A stretch of 64,000 bases of DNA from an uncultured Collinsella sp. (GTDB taxonomy: Bacteria > Actinomycetota > Coriobacteriia > Coriobacteriales > Coriobacteriaceae): positions 72,644-136,643 of the forward strand of contig CAUEQD010000005.1 of NCBI GenBank assembly GCA_959019945.1. The letters are read 5' to 3'. Positions 17,396-25,249 of this stretch are shown piece after piece (the stretch's first letter is position 1; every line of letters begins with the position of its first letter). Both the position numbers and the translations under genes were made by a program. The notes under the pieces are model-generated. The model was not told the DNA's origin. It saw only the letters and a list, made by a program, of their open reading frames with translations, and did not search any database.

Positions 17396-17441
17396 GTGGA
17401 TCGCGGCCCTTGCCTTCCTCGTCTACTTCTTCGTAGCGTAA
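17396..17441 (+). pseudogene. Duplicated 3' fragment of the purine permease gene
   Basis: 46 bp match the last 46 bp of the permease gene (15345-15390) with one mismatch, including its stop codon. A diverged copy of that gene's terminator follows at 17471-17506. This marks the boundary of a tandem duplication of about 2.05 kb. Confidence 0.9.
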
Positions 17442-17470
17442 GGGCAAGGCTGCAAAAGCTGAACAATAAA

Positions 17471-17506
17471 GCGCGGAGTCGCCATGCGGCCCCGCGCTTT
17501 TCTTTT
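17471..17506 (+). terminator. Terminator after surface protein 1 (duplicated copy)
   Basis: GCGCGG (17471-17476) pairs with CCGCGC (17492-17497), followed by TTTTCTTTT. It is homologous to the permease terminator at 15421-15458 and now ends the first surface-protein transcript. Confidence 0.75.
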
Positions 17507-17617
17507 AGCGCCGGTCCCTGCGCCGGCGTGCGGCCTATTTCTCCCCCATTTTGGCCATTTTGCCCTCCAAACGGCACTACCGCCGGCAACATCCAGCAGA
17601 TACGCTGAATCTAGTCG

Positions 17618-17630
17618 TATAGGCCCTATG
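17618..17630 (+). promoter_or_regulatory. Palindrome before surface protein 2
   Basis: TATAGGCCCTATG, the paralogue of the palindrome at 15571-15583, in the same position relative to the start codon. It has stayed nearly unchanged while the surrounding non-coding sequence diverged. Confidence 0.4.
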
Positions 17631-17645
17631 AGAACGGGAGCAACC

Positions 17646-19430
17646 ATGGCAGCCTTGTTCACGACCCCCAAACGCAATGACACTACCGCCGGAACCCATG
17701 TTGCCGAACCCGACGTTCGCCGTCGCATAGGACTCGCGCACGGCAGCTGGCGCCGCGTGACGCGCCGCATCGTCGCGGGCGCCGTGTGCGCGCTCACGGT
17801 GAGCTCGCTGCTCATGCCGAGCGTCTCGCTCGCAGCGGAATGGGTCAAGGTCGGCGGCAACAAGTACAACACCGCGGCGAGCGACGAGGCCGGTACCTGG
17901 TCGTGGGACGGCGCCGACGACTTGAAGCTCAACAACTATAACGGCGGCGAGATCCAGGCCGCAGGCAAGCTCAACGTGAATTACTCGGGAACCAACATCG
18001 TCACTGCCGAATGGATCGAAAGCATCAACGTTTCTCATGGCACTAACGAGAATGCCGAGCTCAATATCCAAGGCGACGAGGGCGGCACGCTCAGCGTGAC
18101 ATCTACTGAGGACGCTATCCTCTCCACGGGTAATATCAACATCGACGGAGCCGGATCCGTCAACGCCACGAGCGCTGGGTTTGATGCCATCAATGCCGGA
18201 GGTGATCTCGCTATCAAAGGTTCGGGCAACGTCAACGCCACGGGTGCATCGGATAGCATCAGGGCAAACGGCAATATCACGATTGACGACAGCGGAGCCG
18301 TCACCGCCAGGGCTACCAAGGACAAGGGTATTGGAGCCGACAAGAACCTCACCATCAAGGGTGGCGGGACGGTCGAGGCAAGCTCAGCCGATGGTGAGGC
18401 CCTTTGGAGCGGCGGCAATATCAACATCTCGGACGGCGGCCAGGTCAAGGCAAGCTCCGAGAAAGACGCTGCCGTCGAGGCCAAGGGCAGCCTCGCAGCC
18501 ACAAACGCCTCCCTCAACGTAAACGGTGTTGAATATGGCGTCTATGCCCACAAGGGCATCACCCTCGATCATGCAAACGTGACGGTCCGTGCAAGTAAAG
18601 GCAGATACGGTGGCGCCAACGCCCTCTTCACCTACCAGGACGACATCGTCGTCAAGAACGGCTCCACCGTGGACGCGTTTGCGGAAGGCGAGGTTTCGGC
18701 TGCATTCTCCACCAGAAACGATCGACCCAACGAGAAGGGCGGCCACATCTACATCAGCGACTCCGTTGTCAAGGCCATAGCCCGCTATGTCGAGAACGGC
18801 GACGGCCCCATCCCCTACAGCGAAAACCAAGATGGCGAGACGAGGCGCGAACCCCAAGGCGAGAACATCGGCATCATCGCCCAGACCAGCGAGGGCGTCA
18901 CACCCGCAGTCATCTCGATCATCCGCAGCAAGGTAACGGCCGAAGGAGATACAGCGGCAATCTTTGCCCGTGCCATGAGCGCTGACGGCAAGACAATCGG
19001 CACCATCAAGATTGAGAACGCCGCCATCCAGACGCCCGAAGGCGGCAAGGTCATTGACTATCGCAAGCTCCGTGACGGCATCTACGAGGCAGGCCAAGCC
19101 ATCGGCACGGGCGACGCCACGATCGACTCCCTCTATATCAAAGCAGTCGCCAAAAGTACGACCATCGCACCTCCCGAGGTAGCCAAGCCGGAAGACCCCA
19201 AACCCGACGAGACCAAGCCCGCAGAAAGCAAGCCCGCGGAGTCCAAGCAGAACCCCAAGCCTGAGGGCTCAAAGCCGACCAAGGCCGTTGCGGCTTCAAC
19301 CACGAAAGCCAAGGCTACCGGCGTGCTCGCGGCAACCGGCGACACCTCGGGTGCGGCCATCGTGGCAACCGTCCTTGCGGGAACAGCCGCTATCGCCGCA
19401 GGCACCATGGCGAGCCGTAAGCGTTCTTAG
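17646..19430 (+). CDS. Sortase-anchored surface protein with beta-helix repeats (copy 2)
   Basis: A 594-residue paralogue of the preceding gene, similar along its whole length. It has the same arginine-rich signal region, the same beta-helix segments, and a Pro/Lys/Glu spacer lengthened by repeated KPAESKPAESK units before LAATGD, a hydrophobic segment and RKRS. The least similar part is around residues 370-420, just before the RSKVTAEGDTAAIFA segment shared by both. Start 17646 has CGGGAG upstream. Its own hairpin terminator follows at 19488. Tandem divergent copies are common for surface proteins under antigenic or ligand-choice selection (inference). Confidence 0.8.
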   Translation: MAALFTTPKRNDTTAGTHVAEPDVRRRIGLAHGSWRRVTRRIVAGAVCALTVSSLLMPSVSLAAEWVKVGGNKYNTAASDEAGTWSWDGADDLKLNNYNGGEIQAAGKLNVNYSGTNIVTAEWIESINVSHGTNENAELNIQGDEGGTLSVTSTEDAILSTGNINIDGAGSVNATSAGFDAINAGGDLAIKGSGNVNATGASDSIRANGNITIDDSGAVTARATKDKGIGADKNLTIKGGGTVEASSADGEALWSGGNINISDGGQVKASSEKDAAVEAKGSLAATNASLNVNGVEYGVYAHKGITLDHANVTVRASKGRYGGANALFTYQDDIVVKNGSTVDAFAEGEVSAAFSTRNDRPNEKGGHIYISDSVVKAIARYVENGDGPIPYSENQDGETRREPQGENIGIIAQTSEGVTPAVISIIRSKVTAEGDTAAIFARAMSADGKTIGTIKIENAAIQTPEGGKVIDYRKLRDGIYEAGQAIGTGDATIDSLYIKAVAKSTTIAPPEVAKPEDPKPDETKPAESKPAESKQNPKPEGSKPTKAVAASTTKAKATGVLAATGDTSGAAIVATVLAGTAAIAAGTMASRKRS

Positions 19431-19487
19431 ACGCCTCTGCGCACATGGCAGCTCCCGCGAAGGCCCCGAGCCCCAGCACCGTTTAAC

Positions 19488-19526
19488 AACGCCACCGCCG
19501 AGCTCCCCTCCGGCGGTGGCGTTTTC
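19488..19526 (+). terminator. Terminator of surface protein 2
   Basis: Arms AACGCCACCGCCG (19488-19500) and CGGCGGTGGCGTT (19511-19523), then TTTTCC-type U tract overlap at the 3' arm. Confidence 0.85.
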
Positions 19527-19637
19527 CATATGCGTCCGCAGGGGATGCACGAGATTGTCTTTGGTCTAGCCCAACCGGCATACGCTGGCGTGCGACAATT
19601 GGGGCTGCCGATATCACAACACTGAGAGAAGCCCGTC

Positions 19638-20303
19638 ATGGAAGCGCATCAAAAGCAGATAACCGTTTATTCGAATCATACGGAAAGCGCGCCTGTCATC
19701 TACCTTCCTGTGGTCGTGGGCGACGGCAGCGAGGTTTATAAGTGTTGCCGAGAGCTCGACTGTCCGCCATTCGCCCTCGTCACCATTGGCGGGCTCGATT
19801 GGAATCGCGAGCTGAGCCCTTGGGCATGCGACGGGACCGTACGCGATGCCGAGCCTTTCGGAGGCCAAGCTGCCGGTTTTCTTGATGAGCTGCTGAATCA
19901 GATAATCCCCCAGGTGGAGTCGTCGCTTCCTCAGCCGCCCACCTGGCGCGGCATTGCCGGTTATTCGCTAGCGGGCCTCTTTTCGCTTTGGGCCCCCTGG
20001 CAGACCGATGCCTTTGACCGCGCCGCGAGCGCATCGGGGTCGCTATGGTTTCCCGACTTTGTCGACCGTGCCAGCACGGCCCCTTTTGCCGGCAGCCCGC
20101 AAGCCGTCTACCTGTCACTCGGCAAAAAGGAAACCAAGACGCCCAACCGCATGATGCGGCATGTACTCGACGACACACGCGCGATGGAAGCGTTGCTCGT
20201 CGAGCGCGGCATTCCAACAACGCTGGAGCTCAACCCCGGCAATCACTTTGCCCAAACCGACTTGCGCATGGCCCGCGGCATCCACTGGATACTGACACAT
20301 TAA
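19638..20303 (+). CDS. Alpha/beta-hydrolase esterase (Fes/IroE-like family)
   Basis: A 221-residue cytosolic hydrolase. The nucleophile elbow GYSLAG (about residues 117-122) and the late GNHFAQ histidine are clear, and the overall layout fits the putative-esterase family that includes siderophore esterases. It is shorter than most members (about 250-300). There is no siderophore gene nearby, so the natural ester is unknown. It has its own terminator shared with the convergent uracil permease gene. Confidence 0.75.
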   Translation: MEAHQKQITVYSNHTESAPVIYLPVVVGDGSEVYKCCRELDCPPFALVTIGGLDWNRELSPWACDGTVRDAEPFGGQAAGFLDELLNQIIPQVESSLPQPPTWRGIAGYSLAGLFSLWAPWQTDAFDRAASASGSLWFPDFVDRASTAPFAGSPQAVYLSLGKKETKTPNRMMRHVLDDTRAMEALLVERGIPTTLELNPGNHFAQTDLRMARGIHWILTH

Positions 20304-20305
20304 AA

Positions 20306-20339
20306 ATGGTGCCCACACGCATATACGCATGGGCACCAT
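20306..20339. terminator. Bidirectional terminator between esterase and uracil permease genes
   Basis: ATGGTGCCCA (20306-20315) pairs with TGGGCACCAT (20330-20339); an inner GCATATACGC strengthens the stem. AT-rich flanks on both sides. Confidence 0.8.
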
Positions 20340-20364
20340 ATCTTGTTTTAGCTGAACGCAGCTG

Positions 20365-21699
20365 CTACTCAGCAGCCTCCTCAAGCTCGGAGACATCAAA
20401 CTCAAAGTCGTTACCCGGCAGGATGGCGTTGAGCACAATGCCCACCAGTGAGCCCACGGCAATGCCGGACAGCGAAATGGTCACGCCGCCCAGCTCCAAC
20501 ACGATGGCGCCGGCGGTGCTGTACGCGATGCCGAGCGAAAGCACGAGCACCAGCGCGGCAACCAGCACGTTGCGGTTGTTCTGGAAATCGACCTGGTTCT
20601 CGATGAGGTTGCGGACACCCACAGCGCTGATCATGCCGTAGAGCACGAGCGACACACCGCCGATCACACACGCCGGCATGGCCGCAATGACAGCCACGAA
20701 CTTGGGGCAGAACGAAAGCACGATGGCGCAACACGCGGCAATTCGAATTACGCGCGGGTCGAACACGCGCGTCAGGGCGAGCACGCCGGTGTTCTCACCA
20801 TACGTAGTGTTGGCCGGAGCGCCAAAGAGCGAAGCCAGAATCGTGGCAAGGCCGTCGCCGAGCAGCGTGCGATGCAGACCGGGATCGGCAATGTAGTTGC
20901 GCTCGCAAGTCGAACCGATAGCAGAGATATCGCCGATATGCTCGATCATGGTCGCGAAGGCCAGCGGCATGATGGTGATGATGGCCGTCGTGGCAAGACC
21001 GCTATCGAACTGCGGCCCAAAGAGTGCAAACACGGTGTTGTCCCACACGATGGGCAGACCGACCCACGGAGCGGCGGCAACGCCCGAGAAATCAACCTCG
21101 CCGAGCGCAGCCGCAACGGCATAGCTCACCACAACGCCCAGCAAAATCGGCACGATCTTGACCATACCGCGGCCCCAGATGTTGCAGATGACGATCACAG
21201 CCACGGCAATAACAGCCACAAGCCAGTTGGTCTGGCAGTTAGCAATAGCGGAGCTCGCCAGGATCAGACCGATCGAAATGACGATGGGGCCAGTCACCAC
21301 CGGCGGGAAGAAGCGCATAACGCGCTTGGCGCCAAACGCGCGGAACAGGGCCGCCAGCACCGGATAGAGCAGACCGGCACAAGCTACGCCCAGGCAGGCG
21401 TAGGGCAAAAGCTCGGTCTCGCCGTTGGGCGCGATTGCGGCATAACCGGCAATAAAGGCAAACGATGAGCCCAAAAATGCCGGCACCTTACCGCGCGACA
21501 GGAAGTGGAACAGCAGCGTGCCCAAGCCGGCAAACAAAAGCGTTGCCGATACCGAGAGGCCGGTGAGCACGGGCACCAGCACGGTGGCGCCAAACATGGC
21601 AAACAGGTGCTGTAGGCCGAGCAGGAACATGCGCGGGCGGCCGAGCGACGATGCGTCGTAGATGGCATCGCTGACGGCGGGCGTCGAGGACTGGGACAT
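20365..21699 (-). CDS. uraA: Uracil/xanthine permease (NCS2, UraA-like)
   Basis: A 444-residue membrane carrier with the NCS2 layout: LGLQHLFAMFGATVLVP at the start, FGAPANTTYGENTGVLALT and PACVIGGVSLVLYGMI later, all typical of UraA. It imports uracil by proton symport in known cases. AAAGGACATCC precedes the ATG at 21699. On the minus strand the upstream region holds a TACAAT -10 candidate; no PyrR attenuator structure is evident. Confidence 0.92.
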   Translation of the reverse strand: MSQSSTPAVSDAIYDASSLGRPRMFLLGLQHLFAMFGATVLVPVLTGLSVSATLLFAGLGTLLFHFLSRGKVPAFLGSSFAFIAGYAAIAPNGETELLPYACLGVACAGLLYPVLAALFRAFGAKRVMRFFPPVVTGPIVISIGLILASSAIANCQTNWLVAVIAVAVIVICNIWGRGMVKIVPILLGVVVSYAVAAALGEVDFSGVAAAPWVGLPIVWDNTVFALFGPQFDSGLATTAIITIMPLAFATMIEHIGDISAIGSTCERNYIADPGLHRTLLGDGLATILASLFGAPANTTYGENTGVLALTRVFDPRVIRIAACCAIVLSFCPKFVAVIAAMPACVIGGVSLVLYGMISAVGVRNLIENQVDFQNNRNVLVAALVLVLSLGIAYSTAGAIVLELGGVTISLSGIAVGSLVGIVLNAILPGNDFEFDVSELEEAAE

Positions 21700-21821
21700 G
21701 GATGTCCTTTCGAATGGAAGGGCGATCAGGCATATCGGATAACCTGCCCGAACGATACGATCCGAACCATTGTACGCGATACACTATGCCTCGCACGCGC
21801 CGCCACCTGCAAACACTAGCG

Positions 21822-22955
21822 CTATTTCCAAACGCGCTCGGCAATGCGCTTGGCCAGCGCGATCTTTGCCCATTGCTCATCCTCGGTCAGCTTGTTGCCA
21901 ATCTCGCAGCTGGCAAAGCCGCACTGAGGCGACAGATACAGGTTCTCGAGCGGCACGTACTTTGCGGCTTCACGGATGCGCTCGACGATAACATCCTCGT
22001 TCTCGAGCTCTGCCGCCTTGGTGGTCACCAAGCCCAGCACGACCTTCTTGCCGGGAGCAACGTACTTGAGCGGCTCAAAACCACCGGCGCGCGGCGTGTC
22101 GAACTCCAGATAGAACGCATCGACATCCTCATGCGCAAACAGGTACGGCGCGATGGGGTCGTAGCCGCCCTCAAAAGCGTAGGTGGAGTGGTAGTTGCCG
22201 CGGCACACATGCGTGTTGATGACCAGATCGTCGGGCTTGTCCGCGATGGCGGCATTGTTGAGCGCCACGCCCAGCTCGCTTACCTTTTGCAGGTCGACCG
22301 GGCTCATGCCGGTCTTGGACACAAAGTCAGTATCGCAGTAGATGCCCCAGGTGCAGTCATCAAACTGGATGTTGCGGCAGCCTGCTGCGTACAGGTCGGC
22401 GATCACCGTGCGATAAGCGGCTGCGATGGCGTCGGCAAGTTCCTCATCGGTCTTATAGACAGCGCGCAGGCTCTCCTGCTGGCCGTCGCAGCGGTCGAGC
22501 GTGACTTCAGAGAACGTCTGGATCGGCGCCGGAATGGTTTGCCGCGCGACCTGGCCCTCCCCCTCGAGCGCCTTGACAAATTTAAAGTGCTCGACGAACG
22601 GATGGTTCTCGCCGCTAATGGGGCCGGTTACCACGGCGGTGTCGGCTGTGGTCTCCTCGTCGTGGAACATATAGCCCGTACGCGAGGTACGGCGTTCAAT
22701 GCCGTTGAGCCCCCACATAAAGTCGAGGTGCCAGTAACTGCGGCGAAACTCGCCATCGGTAATCACCTGCAGGCCAGCGGACTTTTGCTTGTCCACCAGG
22801 TCGCGAATGGCCTTATCCTCGACGGCCTTAAGGCCGGCGGCGTCGAGTGTGCCCGCAGCATAGGCGACACGGGCGTCCTTTACGGCCTGTGGACGAAGAA
22901 AGCTGCCGACGATATCGGCGCGAAACGGCGCGTTCAGCGTGGTTAAAGCACTCAT
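21822..22955 (-). CDS. MetE-C-terminal-like methionine synthase (YxjG/YxjH family)
   Basis: A 377-residue zinc enzyme resembling the catalytic half of cobalamin-independent methionine synthase. Zinc ligands are visible as NTHVCRGN (His, Cys), FYLEFD (Glu) and LSPQCGFAS (Cys). Such stand-alone proteins transfer a methyl group to homocysteine, possibly from a donor other than polyglutamylated methyl-folate. Start 22955 is preceded by AAAGGGAGATATCT; the open frame extends to 23021 without a better start. The LysR gene upstream on the same strand and an intervening palindrome suggest regulation by sulfur or methionine status. Confidence 0.88.
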   Translation of the reverse strand: MSALTTLNAPFRADIVGSFLRPQAVKDARVAYAAGTLDAAGLKAVEDKAIRDLVDKQKSAGLQVITDGEFRRSYWHLDFMWGLNGIERRTSRTGYMFHDEETTADTAVVTGPISGENHPFVEHFKFVKALEGEGQVARQTIPAPIQTFSEVTLDRCDGQQESLRAVYKTDEELADAIAAAYRTVIADLYAAGCRNIQFDDCTWGIYCDTDFVSKTGMSPVDLQKVSELGVALNNAAIADKPDDLVINTHVCRGNYHSTYAFEGGYDPIAPYLFAHEDVDAFYLEFDTPRAGGFEPLKYVAPGKKVVLGLVTTKAAELENEDVIVERIREAAKYVPLENLYLSPQCGFASCEIGNKLTEDEQWAKIALAKRIAERVWK

Positions 22956-22995
22956 AGATATCTCCCTTTGCATTGGTTGCTTTACTGGGACAGAG

Positions 22996-23009
22996 TATGA
23001 GCGCTCATA
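22996..23009. promoter_or_regulatory. Perfect 14-bp palindrome in the leader of the methionine synthase-like gene
   Basis: TATGAGCGCTCATA lies about 40 bp upstream of the start codon, downstream of the AT-rich promoter region. It could be a repressor site or part of an mRNA hairpin. Confidence 0.4.
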
Positions 23010-23042
23010 TGGCCATCGCAAAATATACGTTTATAACAGTTT

Positions 23043-23063
23043 GATATAGATGCTTCCTATATC
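23043..23063. promoter_or_regulatory. LysR-type operator candidate GATATAG-N7-CTATATC
   Basis: A perfect 7-bp inverted repeat with T-N11-A geometry, between the LysR gene and the methionine synthase-like gene, just upstream of an AT-rich promoter-like stretch. Confidence 0.5.
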
Positions 23064-23110
23064 AGTTTGGACTGCCATAAAGAGATTTGACCCGTGCAGA
23101 ATGCAGCAGT

Positions 23111-24007
23111 CTATATGTGCTGACGAATCACGTCGATATAGGCTTGGCCGTAGCGCGTAAGCGTCGTGTTCTTGCGCGTGATGATGCCGATCTCCATGTA
23201 CTCGTCTACATCGAGCGGAATCGAGATGATGCCGGGCCCGTTGAGCTCGTGACTGATCACGCCTGAGCATACCGTGTAGCCGTTGAGGCCCATGACCAGG
23301 TTGAACAACGTCGCACGGTCACGCACGCGGATATTCTTGCGGCGCTCAAAGGTCGAGGTCAGCTCCTCAGAATAGTAGAACGAGTTATAGCTGCCCTGCT
23401 CATAGGACAAAAACGGGTAGTCTTCCAAGTCCTCGAGCGTCACGCTGGAGCGGCCAGCCAGCGGATGGTCTGCACACACAAAGACGTGCGGCGTGGCGCA
23501 GAAGAGCCCTTCGAACACGAGCTCGTTGGCCGCCAGCATGCGCTCGATGACCTCGCGATTGTGCTCCGACAGATACAGGATGCCGAGCTCGCTTTTCATG
23601 TGCGCGACGTCCTCGATAATCTCGTGGGTTTGCTCCTCGCGCAGGGTAAAGTCGTAGCGCGCGGCATCGAACTCACGGATCACATCGACAAACGCATTAA
23701 CGGCAAAGGAATAATGCTGGCAGCTCACACTAAAGTGCGGCACCTGCTCGGATGCGCCCTTGTACTTGCTCTCGAGCAGGTCGGCCTGGTCGAGTACCTG
23801 GCGCGCATAGCCCAAGAAGGTCTCACCTTCCTCGGACACAACGACGCCCTTGTTAGTGCGCTCAAAGATGTGCACGCCCATCTCGTTTTCGAGATCGCGA
23901 ATCGATGCGGTAATCGAAGGCTGCGACACAAAGAGCCGGCGCGAGGCCTCGGTGATGCTGCCACATTCGGCAACTTTGACGACATATCTGAGCTGCTGGA
24001 GCTTCAT
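23111..24007 (-). CDS. LysR-family regulator (CysB/MetR-like context)
   Basis: A 298-residue LysR protein beginning MKLQQLRYVVKVAECGSITE with a canonical winged helix, and an effector domain including GILYLSEHN and VMGLNGYTVCSG. The start 24007 is preceded by AGGGAGGCCATC, although the frame runs upstream into the neighbouring gene. It is co-directional with, and upstream of, the methionine synthase-like gene, and lies 10 bp after the HAD gene, so it is probably read from the HAD promoter. A role in methionine or sulfur control is inferred from neighbours only. Confidence 0.87.
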   Translation of the reverse strand: MKLQQLRYVVKVAECGSITEASRRLFVSQPSITASIRDLENEMGVHIFERTNKGVVVSEEGETFLGYARQVLDQADLLESKYKGASEQVPHFSVSCQHYSFAVNAFVDVIREFDAARYDFTLREEQTHEIIEDVAHMKSELGILYLSEHNREVIERMLAANELVFEGLFCATPHVFVCADHPLAGRSSVTLEDLEDYPFLSYEQGSYNSFYYSEELTSTFERRKNIRVRDRATLFNLVMGLNGYTVCSGVISHELNGPGIISIPLDVDEYMEIGIITRKNTTLTRYGQAYIDVIRQHI

Positions 24008-24017
24008 GATGGCCTCC

Positions 24018-24926
24018 CTAGACGTCCGCGATACCCGAACCCACCGCATCCATCTGACGCATAAAAGGCGGCATCTCCCCCGTCGCGGCGCAGGCGGCAA
24101 TCTGATGCAGAGCCCCGGCAACCGCATCGTCTGCCGCAGCGCCGATATGCCAGCGCGCGGCAGCAGTGACGGCCTCGTTGGCATTGGCGACTGCAACGGA
24201 GTTGGGAACGGCACCGATCATGGGCAGATCGTTATCGGAATCGCCAAATACGGCCACCTCATCGGGCGTCAGGCCCAAAGCGCGCGCCAGCTCCAGCGCA
24301 GCGCAGCCCTTGTCCCAACCGGCCGGGAGAATATCGAATAGGCGCACGCGGTTGTTGGGAAATACAAGCGAGAGCTCCGGCACCTCAGCGGCAATGCGCT
24401 CGCGCAGCTCAGCGAGCTCTTCGCGCGAGCGGGCGCTCCAGATATTCGCCTTGTATACCGGGGCATCATCGACAACAGGACGGCACGGGGCCTCTTCGCC
24501 TTTGAGCCACGCGTTGCCGCCCGACTCCATGGCGCGACGAACGCGCTCGGGATCGCTCGTCACGCAATAGGCATCGTTGCCCCAAAAGTCATCACCCAGG
24601 CTGTAGACCTTCAGGTACGTATCGTCGGTCTCCTGCTCCAAGTAGTCAGCCAAGCGCATAAGGGCGGCGTTGTCGGTCGCATGCGAGGCTACCGCCTCAC
24701 CGTCCACAAACATGACCTGGCCGTTACAGAACGCGCCAGTCGAGAAGCACTCGGAACGATTTTTGAACATCCAGCCCATCGCGGACGGCTGACGGCCCGA
24801 AACCGGGCCAAAGTGCAGACCCGCCGCCCGCATGGCATGAATGCCCTCGATGGCGTAGTCGCTAGCGCCGTCATGCCCGGCTGGAATCAGCGTATCGTCT
24901 ATATCGGTTAGCACAAGTTTGATCAT
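24018..24926 (-). CDS. HAD-superfamily hydrolase, Cof type (subfamily IIB)
   Basis: A 302-residue phosphatase. Motif I is LTDIDDTLI (nucleophile Asp8), motif II is in VSGR, the lysine is in WDKG, and motif IV is FGDSDNDLPMI. The middle part forms the IIB cap domain. Family members remove phosphate from sugars, nucleotides or cofactors such as PLP. It is followed 10 bp later by the LysR gene. Confidence 0.88.
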   Translation of the reverse strand: MIKLVLTDIDDTLIPAGHDGASDYAIEGIHAMRAAGLHFGPVSGRQPSAMGWMFKNRSECFSTGAFCNGQVMFVDGEAVASHATDNAALMRLADYLEQETDDTYLKVYSLGDDFWGNDAYCVTSDPERVRRAMESGGNAWLKGEEAPCRPVVDDAPVYKANIWSARSREELAELRERIAAEVPELSLVFPNNRVRLFDILPAGWDKGCAALELARALGLTPDEVAVFGDSDNDLPMIGAVPNSVAVANANEAVTAAARWHIGAAADDAVAGALHQIAACAATGEMPPFMRQMDAVGSGIADV

Positions 24927-24964
24927 AGAGTCCCCCAGTCGTTTTCACCCTAACCATTGTAACG

Positions 24965-25067
24965 ACCTGCCAATAAGAGACAGGTTTATTTTGGCTGGTT
25001 TTATCTGGGAAAATGCAGCGCCCCAGTTGCCACCTGCCAAAATAAACCTGTCCCTTTTTGGCAGGTG
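24965..25067. repeat. REP-like element pair, family B (two inverted copies)
   Basis: The right copy is a near-perfect hairpin: CACCTGCCAAAA (25031-25042) and TTTTGGCAGGTG (25056-25067) around a loop with AACCTGTCCC. The left copy (24965-25000) is the same sequence in reverse orientation, less perfect. A single related copy is at 44388-44424. The head-to-head pair resembles BIME arrangements of REP sequences. Confidence 0.65.
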
Positions 25068-25093
25068 CGCTAGTATAGGGAACAACAGATTCG

Positions 25094-25185
25094 ATGCGGG
25101 AGTGCCGGCGGTGCAAACCACAAGGCTGAGAGGGCGTGGGGCCCAATCCTTTGAACCTGTCAGTTAATGCTGGCGTAGGGAGCAT
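25094..25185 (+). ncRNA. TPP riboswitch (THI element)
   Basis: The conserved blocks are in order: GGGAGTGCC, GGCTGAGAGGG, GAACCTGTCAGTTAATGCTGGCGTAGGGA. A P1 helix is formed by ATGC at the start and GCAT at the end. A terminator hairpin follows at 25198-25227, so thiamine pyrophosphate is expected to stop transcription of thiM and its partners. Confidence 0.96.
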
Positions 25186-25197
25186 GCCGCCTTTACA

Positions 25198-25227
25198 GGG
25201 GCGCTGTCTATGCACAGCGCCCCTTTT
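25198..25227 (+). terminator. Riboswitch-controlled terminator before thiM
   Basis: GGGGCGCTGT (25198-25207) pairs with ACAGCGCCCC (25214-25223), then TTTT. It directly follows the TPP aptamer and precedes the thiM ribosome site. Confidence 0.9.
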
Positions 25228-25249
25228 CTATGCCAGGGAGGCATGTGCA

